Source: Plantimonas leprariae (GTDB taxonomy: Bacteria > Pseudomonadota > Alphaproteobacteria > Rhizobiales > Rhizobiaceae). Taken from it: a stretch of 64,000 nt of DNA. Where the stretch lies: assembly GCF_008802405.1 (NCBI RefSeq), contig NZ_VZDO01000017.1, forward strand, positions 48,093 through 112,092. Reading direction: 5' to 3'. This document shows, piece after piece, positions 43,790-53,801 of this stretch (positions are counted from its first letter, which is position 1; each line of letters begins with the position of its first letter). Both the position numbers and the translations under genes were made by a program. The notes under the pieces are model-generated. The model saw nothing but the letters and a program-made list of their open reading frames with translations, made no database searches and was not told the origin of the DNA.

Positions 43790-44620
43790 ATGCGGATCGC
43801 CATTACCGGAGCGAACGGCAGGATCGCCGGGGCCGTCGCGGCCTTCGCGTTGGCCGACGGGCATTCGGTCGTCGCGATCGACCGGACGCCGCCGTCCGCC
43901 GCGCCGGCGGACGGGACGCGAGCCGTCACCCTCGACATGACGGACTACGATGCGGTGCTGGCGGCGCTGAAAGGCTGCGACGCGCTGATCCATCTGGCGG
44001 CGATTCCGGTGCCGTTCAAACAGCCGGACCACAAGGTCCACAACAACAACGTCGTCGGCAGCTACAATGCCATGCGGGCGGCGGTGGAATGCGGCATCGA
44101 CCGCATCTGCCAGGCGTCCAGCGTCAACGCGATCGGGCTGTCGTTCAGCCGCAAGGCGCATTTCGACTATTTCCCGCTCGACGAGGCGCATCCCGATCAC
44201 AACGAGGAGGCCTACGGCCTGTCGAAGCAGATCTGCGAACGGCAGGCGGACAGCCTCGCGCGGCGCTACGAAACCTTGAGCATCGCCAGCATCCGCTTCC
44301 ACTGGGTCGTCTCCGACCGGGCGGAGGCGGGCGCCGTCTACAATCTGCCGGAGGAGCAGGCCGGCCGGCACCTCTGGGGCTATGCGCTGTACGGGCCGGC
44401 GGCGCGCGCCTGCCTCCTCGCCCTCGACGCGGATTTCCGCGGGCACGAGGTCTTCTACATCGCCGCGCCGGACACGACGAACGACATCCCGAGCCTCGAA
44501 CTGGCGAGGCGCTGGCATCCGGACGTGCCGATCCGCGGGGACCTCAGCGGCCACCGCAGCTTCTTCGACTGCTCCAAGGCCGAGCGCCTGCTCGGCTGGC
44601 GGCACGACGACGCGGGCTGA
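43790..44620 (+). CDS. NAD-dependent epimerase/dehydratase, uronate-dehydrogenase-like
   Basis: A 276-residue extended-SDR protein. RIAITGANGRIAGAVAAFAL binds the dinucleotide, ALIHLAAIPVP is the beta-4 motif, ASSVNAIG holds the active Ser and EEAYGLSKQICER the Tyr-x3-Lys pair. The short length (no long C-terminal domain) and FYIAAPDTTNDIPSLEL resemble uronate dehydrogenases, which oxidise hexuronates to aldarolactones. The surrounding enolase-superfamily dehydratases fit that step. The exact substrate is unproven. Confidence 0.8.
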   Translation: MRIAITGANGRIAGAVAAFALADGHSVVAIDRTPPSAAPADGTRAVTLDMTDYDAVLAALKGCDALIHLAAIPVPFKQPDHKVHNNNVVGSYNAMRAAVECGIDRICQASSVNAIGLSFSRKAHFDYFPLDEAHPDHNEEAYGLSKQICERQADSLARRYETLSIASIRFHWVVSDRAEAGAVYNLPEEQAGRHLWGYALYGPAARACLLALDADFRGHEVFYIAAPDTTNDIPSLELARRWHPDVPIRGDLSGHRSFFDCSKAERLLGWRHDDAG

Positions 44621-44628
44621 AGCACGCA

Positions 44629-45825
44629 TCAGTCGAAGAAGCCCGCGTCCTCCTCGGCAAGGTAGCGCTTCGCAGCTTGCCGATCGATGTCGACGCCGAG
44701 GCCCGGTGCTTCGAGCACGGGCACCGTGCTGTCGGTGACGATCGGGTCCGGCAGGCCTGTCACGAGATCGCCCCACCAGGTGTCGGAGGCGCTCGGATAT
44801 TCGAAGGCGATGAAGTTGGCCGGCAGCGTCGCGCAGACGTTGATGAGGGCGCCAAGGCCGAGGAGCCCGTTCGCGGTGCCGTGCGGCGCCATGGTGATCT
44901 GGTGCATGTAGGCGTGTTCCGCGACCCATTTCAGCTCGGCGATACCGCCGATGTCGGCCGGGTCCGGGCCGATGACGCGGACGGCCTGCGTCTCGATCAG
45001 TTCCTTGAAGTTGTGCCGGAGGTAGATCTGCTCGCCGGTGTGGATCGGCGTCGAGGTGGAGGTCGTGAGTTCGCGATAGGCCTGCGGGTTGACCCACGGC
45101 ACGTAGTCGCCGGTCAGCATGTCCTCCAGCCAGGCGAGGTCGTACTTCTCGACGGCGCGGGCGAAGCGGATCGCGTCCGGGAGCATCCAGCCGGGACCGC
45201 AATCGAGCGCGAGGCTGACCTTGTCGCCGAGCACCTCCTTCATCGCCGCGACGCACTCGATCATGTGGTTGAGGCCGCGCTCGGAGATCGGCCCCTGCGT
45301 CATCGCGCCGTGGAAGTCGCTCTTGAAACCGACGCCGTAGTGGAAACCCTCGACGCTTGTCTTCATGTTGGAATGGAACGAGATGCCCTGCTTCACCATG
45401 AAGAAGTTTTCGGGCAGCTCCATCATCCATTTCACGTCGGCCGCGTAGTCCTCCGGCCGGTCGCCGGTGCGCTTCTTGCGAAGCGAGCCGTTGTAGACGC
45501 GGACCCGATCCCGCACCTTGCCGCCGAGGAGCTTGTAGACCGGCACGCCCGCCGCCTTGCCGGCGATGTCCCAGAGCGCATGCTCGATGGCGCTCACCGC
45601 CGCGCCGTAGGGCTTGAAGGAACCGCGCTGGCGGATCTTCAGCATGCAGCGCTCGACGTCGGTCGGGTCCTCGCCGATCAGCGCGTCGCGGAAGTGGAGG
45701 ACGAAGGGCTTCAGGTAGGTCTTGGTGTATTCCACCTCGCCGAGGCCGTAGAGCCCCTCGTCGGTGACGATGCGCACGATCGGATGCTTGCCGATGAGGG
45801 CGCAGCGAAGGTCGGTGATCTTCAT
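44629..45825 (-). CDS. Enolase-superfamily dehydratase (mandelate racemase/MLE family) A
   Basis: A 398-residue acid-sugar dehydratase or racemase candidate. The capping domain has VEYTKTYLKPFVLHFRDALI, and the barrel has metal ligands in SLALDCGPGWMLPD, AWLEDMLTGD and IHTGEQIYLRH, with a His in MAPHGTANGLLG as possible base. The DCG instead of the DxH seen in many acid-sugar dehydratases leaves function open. The family dehydrates aldonic or aldaric acids. It is the last gene of a GntR-headed operon. Confidence 0.85.
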   Translation of the reverse strand: MKITDLRCALIGKHPIVRIVTDEGLYGLGEVEYTKTYLKPFVLHFRDALIGEDPTDVERCMLKIRQRGSFKPYGAAVSAIEHALWDIAGKAAGVPVYKLLGGKVRDRVRVYNGSLRKKRTGDRPEDYAADVKWMMELPENFFMVKQGISFHSNMKTSVEGFHYGVGFKSDFHGAMTQGPISERGLNHMIECVAAMKEVLGDKVSLALDCGPGWMLPDAIRFARAVEKYDLAWLEDMLTGDYVPWVNPQAYRELTTSTSTPIHTGEQIYLRHNFKELIETQAVRVIGPDPADIGGIAELKWVAEHAYMHQITMAPHGTANGLLGLGALINVCATLPANFIAFEYPSASDTWWGDLVTGLPDPIVTDSTVPVLEAPGLGVDIDRQAAKRYLAEEDAGFFD

Positions 45826-45838
45826 GGGTCCGCCTCGC

Positions 45839-47158
45839 TCAGTCGTGCGGCACGCGGTCGAAGCCGACGCGTACCCGGTTCCATTCGTCGGTGCCGGCGA
45901 AGTAGTCGCTGCCGTCCCGAAGCTGCGCCCGGATCACCTCCTCGTTGAGGTCGATGCCGAGACCCGGGGCGTCCGGCACCACGACGTAGCCGCCTTCCAT
46001 GTAGTCGGCGCCCATGCCGGTCACTAGGCCGGTGAAGAACGGCAGGTCGAGGCCGTGGTGCTCCACCGCGACGAGGTTCGCGATCGCGGCGCCGAGATGG
46101 ACGTTCGCCATGAAGCCGACCGGCGAGCAGCAGGCGTGGAGCGCCGTCGGGATGCCGAAACGCTCGGCGTTTTCGGCGATGCGCTTCGTTTCCATCAGGC
46201 CGCCCGAGGTCAGCATGTCCGGGTGGATGATGTCGAAGGCGCGCGTCTCGATCGCCTCGCGGAAGCCGTCGAAGAGATAGAGGTCCTCGCCGGCAGCGAC
46301 GGGGGTCAGGAGCGCGTCGGCGACTTTCTTGTGGCCGGCGATGTCGGTCCAGGGCAGCGGGTCCTCGATCCAGGCGAGGTTCGCCGGCTCGATCGCCCTT
46401 CCGATGCGGATCGCCTCGTCGGCGGTGACGAAGCCCTCGCCGAAATGGTCGGTGCAGAGCGACACCTCGTCGCCGACCGCGGCGCGCACCGCCATGCAGA
46501 TGTCGGCCGCGAGCTCGACGCCCCGCTCGCTGATCCGCGCGCCCGCGCCGCTGCCCGGCACGTACCATTGCCGGTATTGCGGGTACTGATGCTGCGTCGC
46601 CCGTCCGACCAGCGCGCCGGGCGTGCCCTCGAACAGGCGCGGCGGCAGGTCGAACTTGATGAAGTCGAGCCCGAGCGCCTTTCGCTTCATGACCGCCTCG
46701 ACATAGCCGTCCGGCGTCATCTCGCGCGGCGCGGGCGTGTCGCCGTAGAGGCGGACGCGGTCGCGGTACTTGCCGCCAAGAAGCTGGTAGCACGGCACCC
46801 CGTAGGCCTTGCCGACGAGGTCCATCAGCGCGATCTCGATGCCCGAGACGCCGCCGCCCTCGCGGCTGTCGCCGCCATAGCTTTTGATCGCGCGGAACAG
46901 GTAGTCGACGTTGCAGGGGTTCTGCCCGACGATCAGGTGCTTCAGCCGCATGGCGCTGTCGTGGTGCGCGCCGTCGCGCACCTCGCCGAGGCCGTAGATG
47001 CCTTGGTTCGTGTCGATCCGGAGGATCGGGTAGTAGCCGTGGCCGACGACGGTCGCGACCCGCATGTCGGTGATCCGCAGCTCGCTCGGCCGCGAATGGG
47101 TGGAGACGGCTTCCTCGATCCGCGCCGTCGGCTCCAGCGCTTCGATGGCGATGCTCAT
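45839..47158 (-). CDS. Enolase-superfamily dehydratase (mandelate racemase/MLE family) B
   Basis: A 439-residue protein clearly different from the neighbouring paralogue. Metal ligands fit SLCTDHFGEGFVTADEA, AWIEDPLPWTD and VAAGEDLYLFDGFREAIE, and ALHACCSPVGFMANVH holds a His. ISERGVELAADICMA is shared in pattern with protein A. GGGAGG precedes the ATG. An acid-sugar substrate is likely. Specificity cannot be read from sequence by eye. Confidence 0.86.
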   Translation of the reverse strand: MSIAIEALEPTARIEEAVSTHSRPSELRITDMRVATVVGHGYYPILRIDTNQGIYGLGEVRDGAHHDSAMRLKHLIVGQNPCNVDYLFRAIKSYGGDSREGGGVSGIEIALMDLVGKAYGVPCYQLLGGKYRDRVRLYGDTPAPREMTPDGYVEAVMKRKALGLDFIKFDLPPRLFEGTPGALVGRATQHQYPQYRQWYVPGSGAGARISERGVELAADICMAVRAAVGDEVSLCTDHFGEGFVTADEAIRIGRAIEPANLAWIEDPLPWTDIAGHKKVADALLTPVAAGEDLYLFDGFREAIETRAFDIIHPDMLTSGGLMETKRIAENAERFGIPTALHACCSPVGFMANVHLGAAIANLVAVEHHGLDLPFFTGLVTGMGADYMEGGYVVVPDAPGLGIDLNEEVIRAQLRDGSDYFAGTDEWNRVRVGFDRVPHD

Positions 47159-47179
47159 GCTTGTCCTCCCTGCCCTGCC

Positions 47180-47905
47180 TCAAGCCGGCTGGCGCGGTGC
47201 GAGTCCGACGACCGCCGGCTGCTCCCTTGCCGCCGTCCGCCGCGCCGCCCCCATCTGCTCGATGATGTTGCGGCCGGATCCCTCGACGTGACGGGCGACG
47301 ACGGCCGCCGCGCCCTCGGCGTCCTCGGCGCGGATGCGCTCGATCAGTTCGCGATGCTCGCGCAGGACGGCGGTGCGCCGGGCGAGCGAAGTCGGAAAGC
47401 GCCGCGAGATGGCGCGCAGGATTTCGCGGTGCTTCCACCAGAGTTCGGCGGCATGGCGGTTGTAGTGCCGGTCGTAGATCAACTGGTGGAACTGGGTATC
47501 GAGCCGGCCGTGCTGGGCGGGGTCGCGGAAATCGAGCGCCTCGATCTCGGCCTGCTTGGCCTCCAGCGCCGCGATGTCGGCATGGCTCGCGATCCCGACG
47601 TACCAGCGGGTCAGCGCCGCCTCGATCAGCACCTCGATCTCGATGATGTCGCGGACGAAGTCCTCGTCGATCGGCCGGACGCGCGCGCCGCGGTTCGGCT
47701 CCATGATCACGAAGCCCTCGCCGCGCAGTAGCTGCAGCGCCTCGCGCACCGGATTGGTGGAGGTGCCGAGCCGGGCGGCGAGTTCGCCGACCTTCAGCCG
47801 CTCGTTGGGGCCGAGCCGGCCGGAGATGATCGCCTCGCGGATCAGTTCGTAGGCCGACGTGCCCGCATCGCCGGGCGTCTCCGGCAAGGGGGGAGCCGCG
47901 CTCAT
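47180..47905 (-). CDS. GntR family (FCD domain) transcriptional regulator
   Basis: A 241-residue regulator. The winged helix reads AYELIREAIISGRLGPNERL, VGELAARLGTSTNPVREALQ, then a helical FCD ligand domain with the metal-binding His pattern (TQFHQLIYDRHYNRHAAELW, REHRELIERI). FCD regulators of this type control hexuronate and aldonate genes in other proteobacteria. It lies between the two dehydratases and the divergent ABC importer, a central place for controlling both. Confidence 0.92.
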   Translation of the reverse strand: MSAAPPLPETPGDAGTSAYELIREAIISGRLGPNERLKVGELAARLGTSTNPVREALQLLRGEGFVIMEPNRGARVRPIDEDFVRDIIEIEVLIEAALTRWYVGIASHADIAALEAKQAEIEALDFRDPAQHGRLDTQFHQLIYDRHYNRHAAELWWKHREILRAISRRFPTSLARRTAVLREHRELIERIRAEDAEGAAAVVARHVEGSGRNIIEQMGAARRTAAREQPAVVGLAPRQPA

Positions 47906-48152
47906 GATGTCGGCATAGAGCCTTTCACCACCGACGCCAACCGATATCGCACTCGAAGTGGCAAAAATAATGTACGATCCATTCCGAGTTGACAGATGGT
48001 CTCCGGATGGCGGAGGATCATCGCGAGAGCCGGGCGAACCGGCCGCGGTCGCGCATCAACCGGACGAAGCCCGGACGCGCGACGAGGAACCGCAAGAGGG
48101 ACGCCGGCTCCGACGGGCCGCTGCGACGTCCCGCCGGCACCGGGAGGAACGC
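47906..48152. promoter_or_regulatory. Divergent regulatory region of the acid-sugar genes
   Basis: A 247-bp gap. An AT-rich section near 47960-47995 holds AATGTACGATCCATT (47969-47983, 4-bp outer arms AATG/CATT) next to TTGACA (47989-47994), a possible -35 box for the importer. The GntR protein is a natural binder. The rest up to 48152 is GC-rich leader with no gene recognised. The in-frame extension there looks non-coding. Confidence 0.4.
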
Positions 48153-49646
48153 ATGGCCATTCGTCGCCACAGGTCCGAACATCTCTCGCGGCGGCTCGCC
48201 CGGCTCCTCGGCGCGACGGCGGCATCGGTCGCGGTGCTGGTCGCCTCCACCGCGGCCTTCGCCCAGAGCATCGACGTCTCGAAATGGTCGCCGGACTACA
48301 TCCGCTCGATCGCCGGGACCGAGAAGTTCGATACCGCAGGCGAGTGCTCGAAGATCGTGCCGTTGGATTACAAGGGCCGCCTCACCTACTGGTGGACGGG
48401 GCCGAACGACTCGCAGCCGGAGATCGAGCGGCGGATCAACGACGAGTTCTGGGCGGCCTGGAAGAAGACCTATCCGAACATCCAGACCGACGCGCAGAAC
48501 ATCGACTACAACGTCCTCCTCGACAAGCTGCGCACCGCGACGCTCGGCAATGCCGGCCCGATGGTGGTGCGCCTGCAGATCCTCGGCGGCGTCGAGTTCG
48601 AGGCGAAGGGCTACTTCCAGGAACTGAAGCCCGAGGACGTCGGCTATGCCACCGCCGACTTCTGGCCGGGCGCGATGAAGTCGGTGACCTGGGAGGAGAA
48701 GACCTACGGCATTCCGACCAACAACGAGACCATGGCGCTCATCTGGAACGCCGACATCTTCAAGCGGGCGGGCCTCGACCCCGAACAGCCGCCGAAGACC
48801 TGGGACGACCTCGTCCGCTATTCGAAGCAGATCAAGGACAAGCTCGGGGTCGCCGGCTACGGCCTCGTCGCCAAGCAGAACGCCGGCAACACGCCGTTCC
48901 GCTTCATGCCGCAGCTCTGGGCCTATGGCGGCGGCGCGCTGGACGAATCCACCGAGAAGCCGACCTACGAGACCGAGATGCTCGACAGCGACGGCTCGAA
49001 GGCCGCGCTGCAGGCGGCGGTTGACATGTATGTCCGCGACAAGTCGGCCCCGACCTCGGCGCTGACCAACACGCAGGCCGAGAACCAGGGCCCGTTCATC
49101 GCCGGCCAGCTCGGCATGATGATCGCCCATCCGGGCGAGTACGCCAAGATGCTGGACATGGCCGGCAAGGCGACCGGCAAGGACAAGGAGACGGCCGACA
49201 ACGTCGTCGCCAACATGCGCTACGGCCTGATGCCGGAAGGCCCGGCGCGCCGCGCCGTGGTGTTCGGCGGCTCGAACATCCACATCCTGAAGAACGACTA
49301 TGTCGACGGCGGGCTGGACGAGCAGGCGGCGAAAGCCTTCGTCTGCTTCTGGACCAGCCCCGAATGGTCGACCAAGCTCGCCTGGACCGGCTCGAACCCG
49401 GGGAACCTCCGCGGTTTCCGCACGCAATGGATGAAGGAGCGGCTGGACACGATCAAGTTCCTCGACGTCACGACGTCGATGCTGCCGAGCGGCATCCCCT
49501 TCCCCGTCGTGCCGGAATCCACCGAGATCATGAACATCATCGTGCCCGACATGCTGCAGAACGCCCTGACGGGGAAGATGACCGTGGACGAGGCGACGGA
49601 GGACGCGGCCGCCAAGGCCAAGGACCTGATCGGCGGCGGCCTCTAG
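48153..49646 (+). CDS. Carbohydrate ABC transporter periplasmic binding protein
   Basis: A 497-residue periplasmic receptor with a long Sec signal (SRRLARLLGATAASVAVLVA, cleaved near AFAQ). Features of family-1 binding proteins are LTYWWTGPNDSQPEIERRIN, IPTNNETMALIWNADIFKRA and GGSNIHILKNDYVDGG. The GGGAGG before ATG 48153 supports this start. It leads a four-gene importer adjacent to acid-sugar enzymes, so an acid sugar or oligosaccharide ligand is plausible. Confidence 0.91.
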   Translation: MAIRRHRSEHLSRRLARLLGATAASVAVLVASTAAFAQSIDVSKWSPDYIRSIAGTEKFDTAGECSKIVPLDYKGRLTYWWTGPNDSQPEIERRINDEFWAAWKKTYPNIQTDAQNIDYNVLLDKLRTATLGNAGPMVVRLQILGGVEFEAKGYFQELKPEDVGYATADFWPGAMKSVTWEEKTYGIPTNNETMALIWNADIFKRAGLDPEQPPKTWDDLVRYSKQIKDKLGVAGYGLVAKQNAGNTPFRFMPQLWAYGGGALDESTEKPTYETEMLDSDGSKAALQAAVDMYVRDKSAPTSALTNTQAENQGPFIAGQLGMMIAHPGEYAKMLDMAGKATGKDKETADNVVANMRYGLMPEGPARRAVVFGGSNIHILKNDYVDGGLDEQAAKAFVCFWTSPEWSTKLAWTGSNPGNLRGFRTQWMKERLDTIKFLDVTTSMLPSGIPFPVVPESTEIMNIIVPDMLQNALTGKMTVDEATEDAAAKAKDLIGGGL

Positions 49647-49662
49647 GCGGCGGGCCGTTCCG

Positions 49663-50631
49663 TTGAGCACCGTCGCCGGCAAGCTGGGCGCCGCCTCGTC
49701 GGCGGAAGCGGTCGCCCCGAGGCGCCCGAATCTCCTCCGGCGTATCGCCGACCATCGCGCCGACTACCTCTACATTGCGCCGGCGCTCGTGGTGATGCTC
49801 TTCGTCATCGCCTATCCGGTCTGGTACACGGTCGAGCTCAGCTTCTTCAAGACGCCGGCGAACCTCCAGATGAAGGACAAGGTCTTCGTCGGGCTCGACA
49901 ACTACGCCGCGATCCTCGCCAGCAAGTCGTTCCGCGAGGTGACGCTGAACACCCTGATCTGGACGGTGGCCTCCACCTTCTTCGCCTTCATGCTGGGCCT
50001 CGGAGCGGCGCTGTCGCTGCATCGGGAATTCGCCGGGCGCGGGCTGCTGCGCGCCATCCTGCTCGTCCCCTACGTGGTGAGTGCGGTCGCCGCCTCCTAC
50101 GTCTGGAAGTGGCTCTACCATTCCGACTTCGGCGCGATCGGCGCGTTGGCGGTGCAGCTCGGCCTCACCGACCGGCCGATCAACTTCCTCGACAACGTCG
50201 ACACGGTGCTGCCATCGCTGATCGTCGTGAACGTCTGGAAGGAGTTCTCCTTCGCGATGGTCATGCTGATGGCCGGGCTGCAGACCGTGCCGGACTCGCT
50301 GCTCCGCGCCGCGCGCGTCGACGGCGCGAACGAGTGGCAGCGCTTCTGGCACGTCACCTTCCCGCACCTGAAGAACGTCTCGATGGTTACGCTGCTGCTC
50401 CTGATGGTCGCGAACTTTAATTCGTTCATCATCCCCTACGTGATGACCGGCGGGGGACCTGCCGGCGCGTCCGACATCTGGATCACGCAAATCTACAACC
50501 TCGCCTTCGGCCGCCAGCGCTACGGCGTCGCCTCGGCCTATTCGGTGATCCTGTTCGTGGTGATGATGACGCTCGGCTACTTCTACGTCCGGGCGCTGAC
50601 GAAGGGCGACGAAGCGAGGGCGGCGGGATGA
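49663..50631 (+). CDS. Carbohydrate ABC transporter permease (MalF/UgpA type)
   Basis: A 322-residue inner-membrane permease with six hydrophobic spans, beginning [20 protein letters not shown] after a 40-residue cytoplasmic tail. The coupling motif is [20 protein letters not shown]. The start codon is TTG (49663). It overlaps the next permease by 4 bp. Confidence 0.91.
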   Translation: MSTVAGKLGAASSAEAVAPRRPNLLRRIADHRADYLYIAPALVVMLFVIAYPVWYTVELSFFKTPANLQMKDKVFVGLDNYAAILASKSFREVTLNTLIWTVASTFFAFMLGLGAALSLHREFAGRGLLRAILLVPYVVSAVAASYVWKWLYHSDFGAIGALAVQLGLTDRPINFLDNVDTVLPSLIVVNVWKEFSFAMVMLMAGLQTVPDSLLRAARVDGANEWQRFWHVTFPHLKNVSMVTLLLLMVANFNSFIIPYVMTGGGPAGASDIWITQIYNLAFGRQRYGVASAYSVILFVVMMTLGYFYVRALTKGDEARAAG

Positions 50632-51512
50632 CAGCAGTACCCGCCCCCGTGGAGCGGCCGCGGACGCGCAAGCCGGTCGACTGGTGGCGCTGGGCCGGCC
50701 GCCTTTTCCTCCTGTTCCTGCTGCTCTTCACCGTCCTGCCGATGTTCTGGATGGTGCTGACCTCGGTGAAGACGCAGTTCGCCGCGCTCCAGTACCCGCC
50801 GCAATGGTGGCCGAGCGAGCCGACGCTGGAGAACTACCGGAAGCTCCTCGACCCTTCGAACTCGGTCGGCGCCGAGTTCCTCAACTACTTCTGGAACAGC
50901 TTCAAGGTCTCGTTCGCCACAACCGTGCTCGGCGTCGCGGTGGCGGTGCCGGCGGCCTACGCCTTCTCGCGCTTCCGCTTCCCGGGCCGCACCTTCCTGT
51001 TCTTCGGCGTGCTGCTCCGCAACATGTTCCCGGCGGTGATCTTCCTCACCCCTCTCTTCATCCTGATGCGCTGGATGGGGCTGGTGAACTCGCACTGGTC
51101 GCTGATCATCACCTACCTCACCTTCGGCCTGCCGCTGTCGATCTGGCTGCTGAAGGGCTTCTTCGACAACATTCCGGTGCAGCTCGAACAGGCGGCGCGG
51201 ATCGACGGCGCGACGCGGTTTCAGGCCTTCCTCCTGATCGTGATGCCGCTCTCGACGCCCGGCATCATCGCCACCGCCATCTTCTCCTTCATCGGCGCCT
51301 GGAACGAATACGTCTACGCACTGACCTTCCTGTCGCGGCAGGAGCAGATGACGCTGCCCGTCGGCGTGCAGCGCTTCTTCTCGGAATTCGCCACCGACTG
51401 GCCGGGCGTCATGGCCGCGACCTTCCTGATGAGCGTACCGGTCGTGGTGCTGTTCCTCGTGCTGCAGAAGTACTTCGTCCGGGCGCTGACCGAAGGCGCC
51501 GTCAAGCACTAG
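50628..51512 (+). CDS. Carbohydrate ABC transporter permease (MalG/UgpE type)
   Basis: A 294-residue inner-membrane permease. First helix [20 protein letters not shown]; coupling motif [20 protein letters not shown]; typical MalG segment [20 protein letters not shown]. Translationally coupled to the preceding permease by ATGA. Confidence 0.92.
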   Translation: MTAVPAPVERPRTRKPVDWWRWAGRLFLLFLLLFTVLPMFWMVLTSVKTQFAALQYPPQWWPSEPTLENYRKLLDPSNSVGAEFLNYFWNSFKVSFATTVLGVAVAVPAAYAFSRFRFPGRTFLFFGVLLRNMFPAVIFLTPLFILMRWMGLVNSHWSLIITYLTFGLPLSIWLLKGFFDNIPVQLEQAARIDGATRFQAFLLIVMPLSTPGIIATAIFSFIGAWNEYVYALTFLSRQEQMTLPVGVQRFFSEFATDWPGVMAATFLMSVPVVVLFLVLQKYFVRALTEGAVKH

Positions 51513-51520
51513 GAATCCGC

Positions 51521-52624
51521 ATGGCCCAAGTCGTCATCAGCGACCTCGTGAAGCGCTACGGCGCGTTCAACGCCGTGAACCACGTGTCGCTGACGGTGGA
51601 GGACGGCGAGTTCGTGGCGCTGGTCGGCCCCTCTGGGTGCGGCAAGACCACGACGCTGAACCTCGTCGCGGGGCTGATCCCGATCACCAGCGGCGACATC
51701 CGCATCGGCGACCGGGTGGTGAACGACCTCGACCCGAAGGACCGGGACATCGCGATGGTGTTCCAGAACTACGCGCTCTACCCGAACAAGACCGTCTACA
51801 AGAATCTCGCCTTCCCCCTGCAGATGCGCAAAAGCCCGAAAGCCCAGATCGATGCGAAGGTGCGGGAAGCGGCGCGCGTGCTCGACATCACGCACTTGCT
51901 CGAGCGCCGGCCGCGCGAATTGTCCGGCGGCCAGCAGCAGCGCGTCGCGCTCGGCCGTGCGCTGGTGCGCGATCCGCGCGTCTTCCTGATGGACGAGCCC
52001 TTGTCGAACCTCGACGCGAAGCTGCGCGTCCAGATGCGCTCCGAGATCAAGCGCTTCCACCAGGACCTCGGCGCGACCGTGATCTACGTCACGCACGACC
52101 AGCTCGAAGCCGTCACCATGGCCGACAAGATGGCGGTGATGAACGGCGGCTTCCTTCAGCAATACGCCGCGCCGGCGGAAGTCTTCGCTGACCCCGTGAA
52201 CATGTTCGTCGCGAGCTTCGTCGGCTCGCCGGCGATGAGCCTCGTGCCGCTGGAGGCCGGCACCGCCGCGGACGGCTCGGCCGTGCTCCGCAGCCCTTCG
52301 GAAGGCTGGGACCTGCCGCTGTCGCCGCTGAACGCGCGCAAGGTCGAGGCCGCGAAGTCGGACCGGATCGTCCTCGGCGCGCGCCATTCGGCGATCCGGC
52401 TGCACAAGAGCGCGGTGCCAAGCGCGGTGCCGTCGCGCGTCTACACGGTCGAGCCGACCGGGGACGTGACCTTCGTCCAAGCCTTCGTGTCCGGCGCGAT
52501 CGTCAACATCAGCCTTCCTCCCGGCGTGCCCGTCGCGCCGGACGAGCCGGTCTGGCTCGAATTCGACCAGGAGCGGCTGCACCCCTTCGACGGCGAGACG
52601 GAAAGCGCGCTCCGTGCCGGGTGA
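51521..52624 (+). CDS. Carbohydrate ABC transporter ATP-binding protein (MalK/UgpC type)
   Basis: A 367-residue ATPase. Walker [12 protein letters not shown]-loop [20 protein letters not shown], signature [15 protein letters not shown], Walker [16 protein letters not shown] and [13 protein letters not shown], with a C-terminal OB domain ([14 protein letters not shown], where most relatives read LGxRPE). GGAA lies 6-9 bp before the ATG. Its stop overlaps the next gene by 11 bp. Confidence 0.93.
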   Translation: MAQVVISDLVKRYGAFNAVNHVSLTVEDGEFVALVGPSGCGKTTTLNLVAGLIPITSGDIRIGDRVVNDLDPKDRDIAMVFQNYALYPNKTVYKNLAFPLQMRKSPKAQIDAKVREAARVLDITHLLERRPRELSGGQQQRVALGRALVRDPRVFLMDEPLSNLDAKLRVQMRSEIKRFHQDLGATVIYVTHDQLEAVTMADKMAVMNGGFLQQYAAPAEVFADPVNMFVASFVGSPAMSLVPLEAGTAADGSAVLRSPSEGWDLPLSPLNARKVEAAKSDRIVLGARHSAIRLHKSAVPSAVPSRVYTVEPTGDVTFVQAFVSGAIVNISLPPGVPVAPDEPVWLEFDQERLHPFDGETESALRAG

Positions 52625-53783
52625 CGCGCCGCGGATCACCGCGATCAAGCCGTATCCGGTCTGGATCGGCACGCGGAACCAGCTCGTCGTCAAGGTCGAG
52701 ACGGACAGCGGCATCCACGGCTGGGGCGAGTCGGGCCTGTCGGGGCGTGAGAAGGCGGTGGCGGGCGCGATCGAGCACTACGCGCAGTTCCTCGTCGGCC
52801 GGGATGCCTTCGCCATCGGCGCGCTCTGGCAGGAGATGTACCGCTCGCAGTATTTCGAGGGCGGCCGGGTGCTCACCGCCGCGATCTCGGCGATCGACAT
52901 CGCGCTGCACGACATCAAGGGCAAGGCGCTCGGCGTCCCCGTCCACGAACTCCTCGGCGGCAAGCAGCGCGAGCGCATCCCCACCTTCGCGTCGACCTCG
53001 GCGCAGCCGGGCGAGGACATGATCGAACAGGCCCGCGCCCTCGCGGCGGGGGGCTGGACCACGATCCGCTTCTTTCCGCACGATCACGCGAGGGCCGACG
53101 GCATCTTCGAGCCGCGGGAATCGATCGCCCGTACTGCGCCCTGGATGGTTAAGGCACGGGAAGCGCTCGGGCCGGAAGTGGTGCTCGGGATCGACTACCA
53201 CCATCGCCTGTCGGTGGCGGAAGCGGCGAGCTTCTGCCAGCGCATGCCTTCCGGCACGCTGGACTTCCTGGAGGAGCCGATCCGCGACGAGACGCCGGCC
53301 GCATACGCCGCGCTCCGGCGGATGACCGACGTGCCCTTCGCCATCGGCGAGGAGTTCGCGTCGAAATGGCAGTTCCTGCCGTACATCGAGGGCGACCTGC
53401 ACCAGTTCAACCGGATCGACGTCTGCAATGTCGGCGGCCTGACGGAGGCGATGAAGGTCGCGGGCTGGAGCGAGGCGCATTACGTCGACATGATGCCGCA
53501 CAACCCGCTCGGCCCCGTCTGCACGGCGGCGACGGTGCACTTCTGCGCCGCGATCCCCAACATGGCGTGGCTGGAAACGCGGACCACGCAGTACGAGAAG
53601 CTCGGCTTCGACAATTCCGAATTCTTCCCCGTCCAGCCTCGGCTGGAAGGCGCGACCTATCCGGTGCCCGACACGCCCGGCCTAGGGGTCGAGGTGAACG
53701 AAGACGCGGTCAGGGAACAAGCTTTCCGCTTCTGGGAAGCGCCGCACCTTCGCCGCCGCGACGGCTCCCTCACCAACTGGTAG
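52614..53783 (+). CDS. Enolase-superfamily dehydratase C (galactonate-dehydratase-like)
   Basis: A 389-residue mandelate-racemase-family enzyme. [15 protein letters not shown] gives the DxH motif, [11 protein letters not shown] and [11 protein letters not shown] the other metal-binding Glu residues, and [13 protein letters not shown] the catalytic His, a pattern close to D-galactonate dehydratase (DgoD). It begins with GTG inside the ATPase gene. With two other superfamily members nearby, three distinct dehydrations may serve one pathway. The substrate is inferred from motif only. Confidence 0.85.
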   Translation: MPGDAPRITAIKPYPVWIGTRNQLVVKVETDSGIHGWGESGLSGREKAVAGAIEHYAQFLVGRDAFAIGALWQEMYRSQYFEGGRVLTAAISAIDIALHDIKGKALGVPVHELLGGKQRERIPTFASTSAQPGEDMIEQARALAAGGWTTIRFFPHDHARADGIFEPRESIARTAPWMVKAREALGPEVVLGIDYHHRLSVAEAASFCQRMPSGTLDFLEEPIRDETPAAYAALRRMTDVPFAIGEEFASKWQFLPYIEGDLHQFNRIDVCNVGGLTEAMKVAGWSEAHYVDMMPHNPLGPVCTAATVHFCAAIPNMAWLETRTTQYEKLGFDNSEFFPVQPRLEGATYPVPDTPGLGVEVNEDAVREQAFRFWEAPHLRRRDGSLTNW

Positions 53784-53801
53784 CAGCAGCAGGTTCCCCG
53801 C

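Noticed and set aside
47958..48152. N-terminal extension of the sugar-binding protein
   Set aside because: It would place the Sec signal peptide 65 residues inside the protein. ATG 48153 has GGGAGG and a normal signal start.
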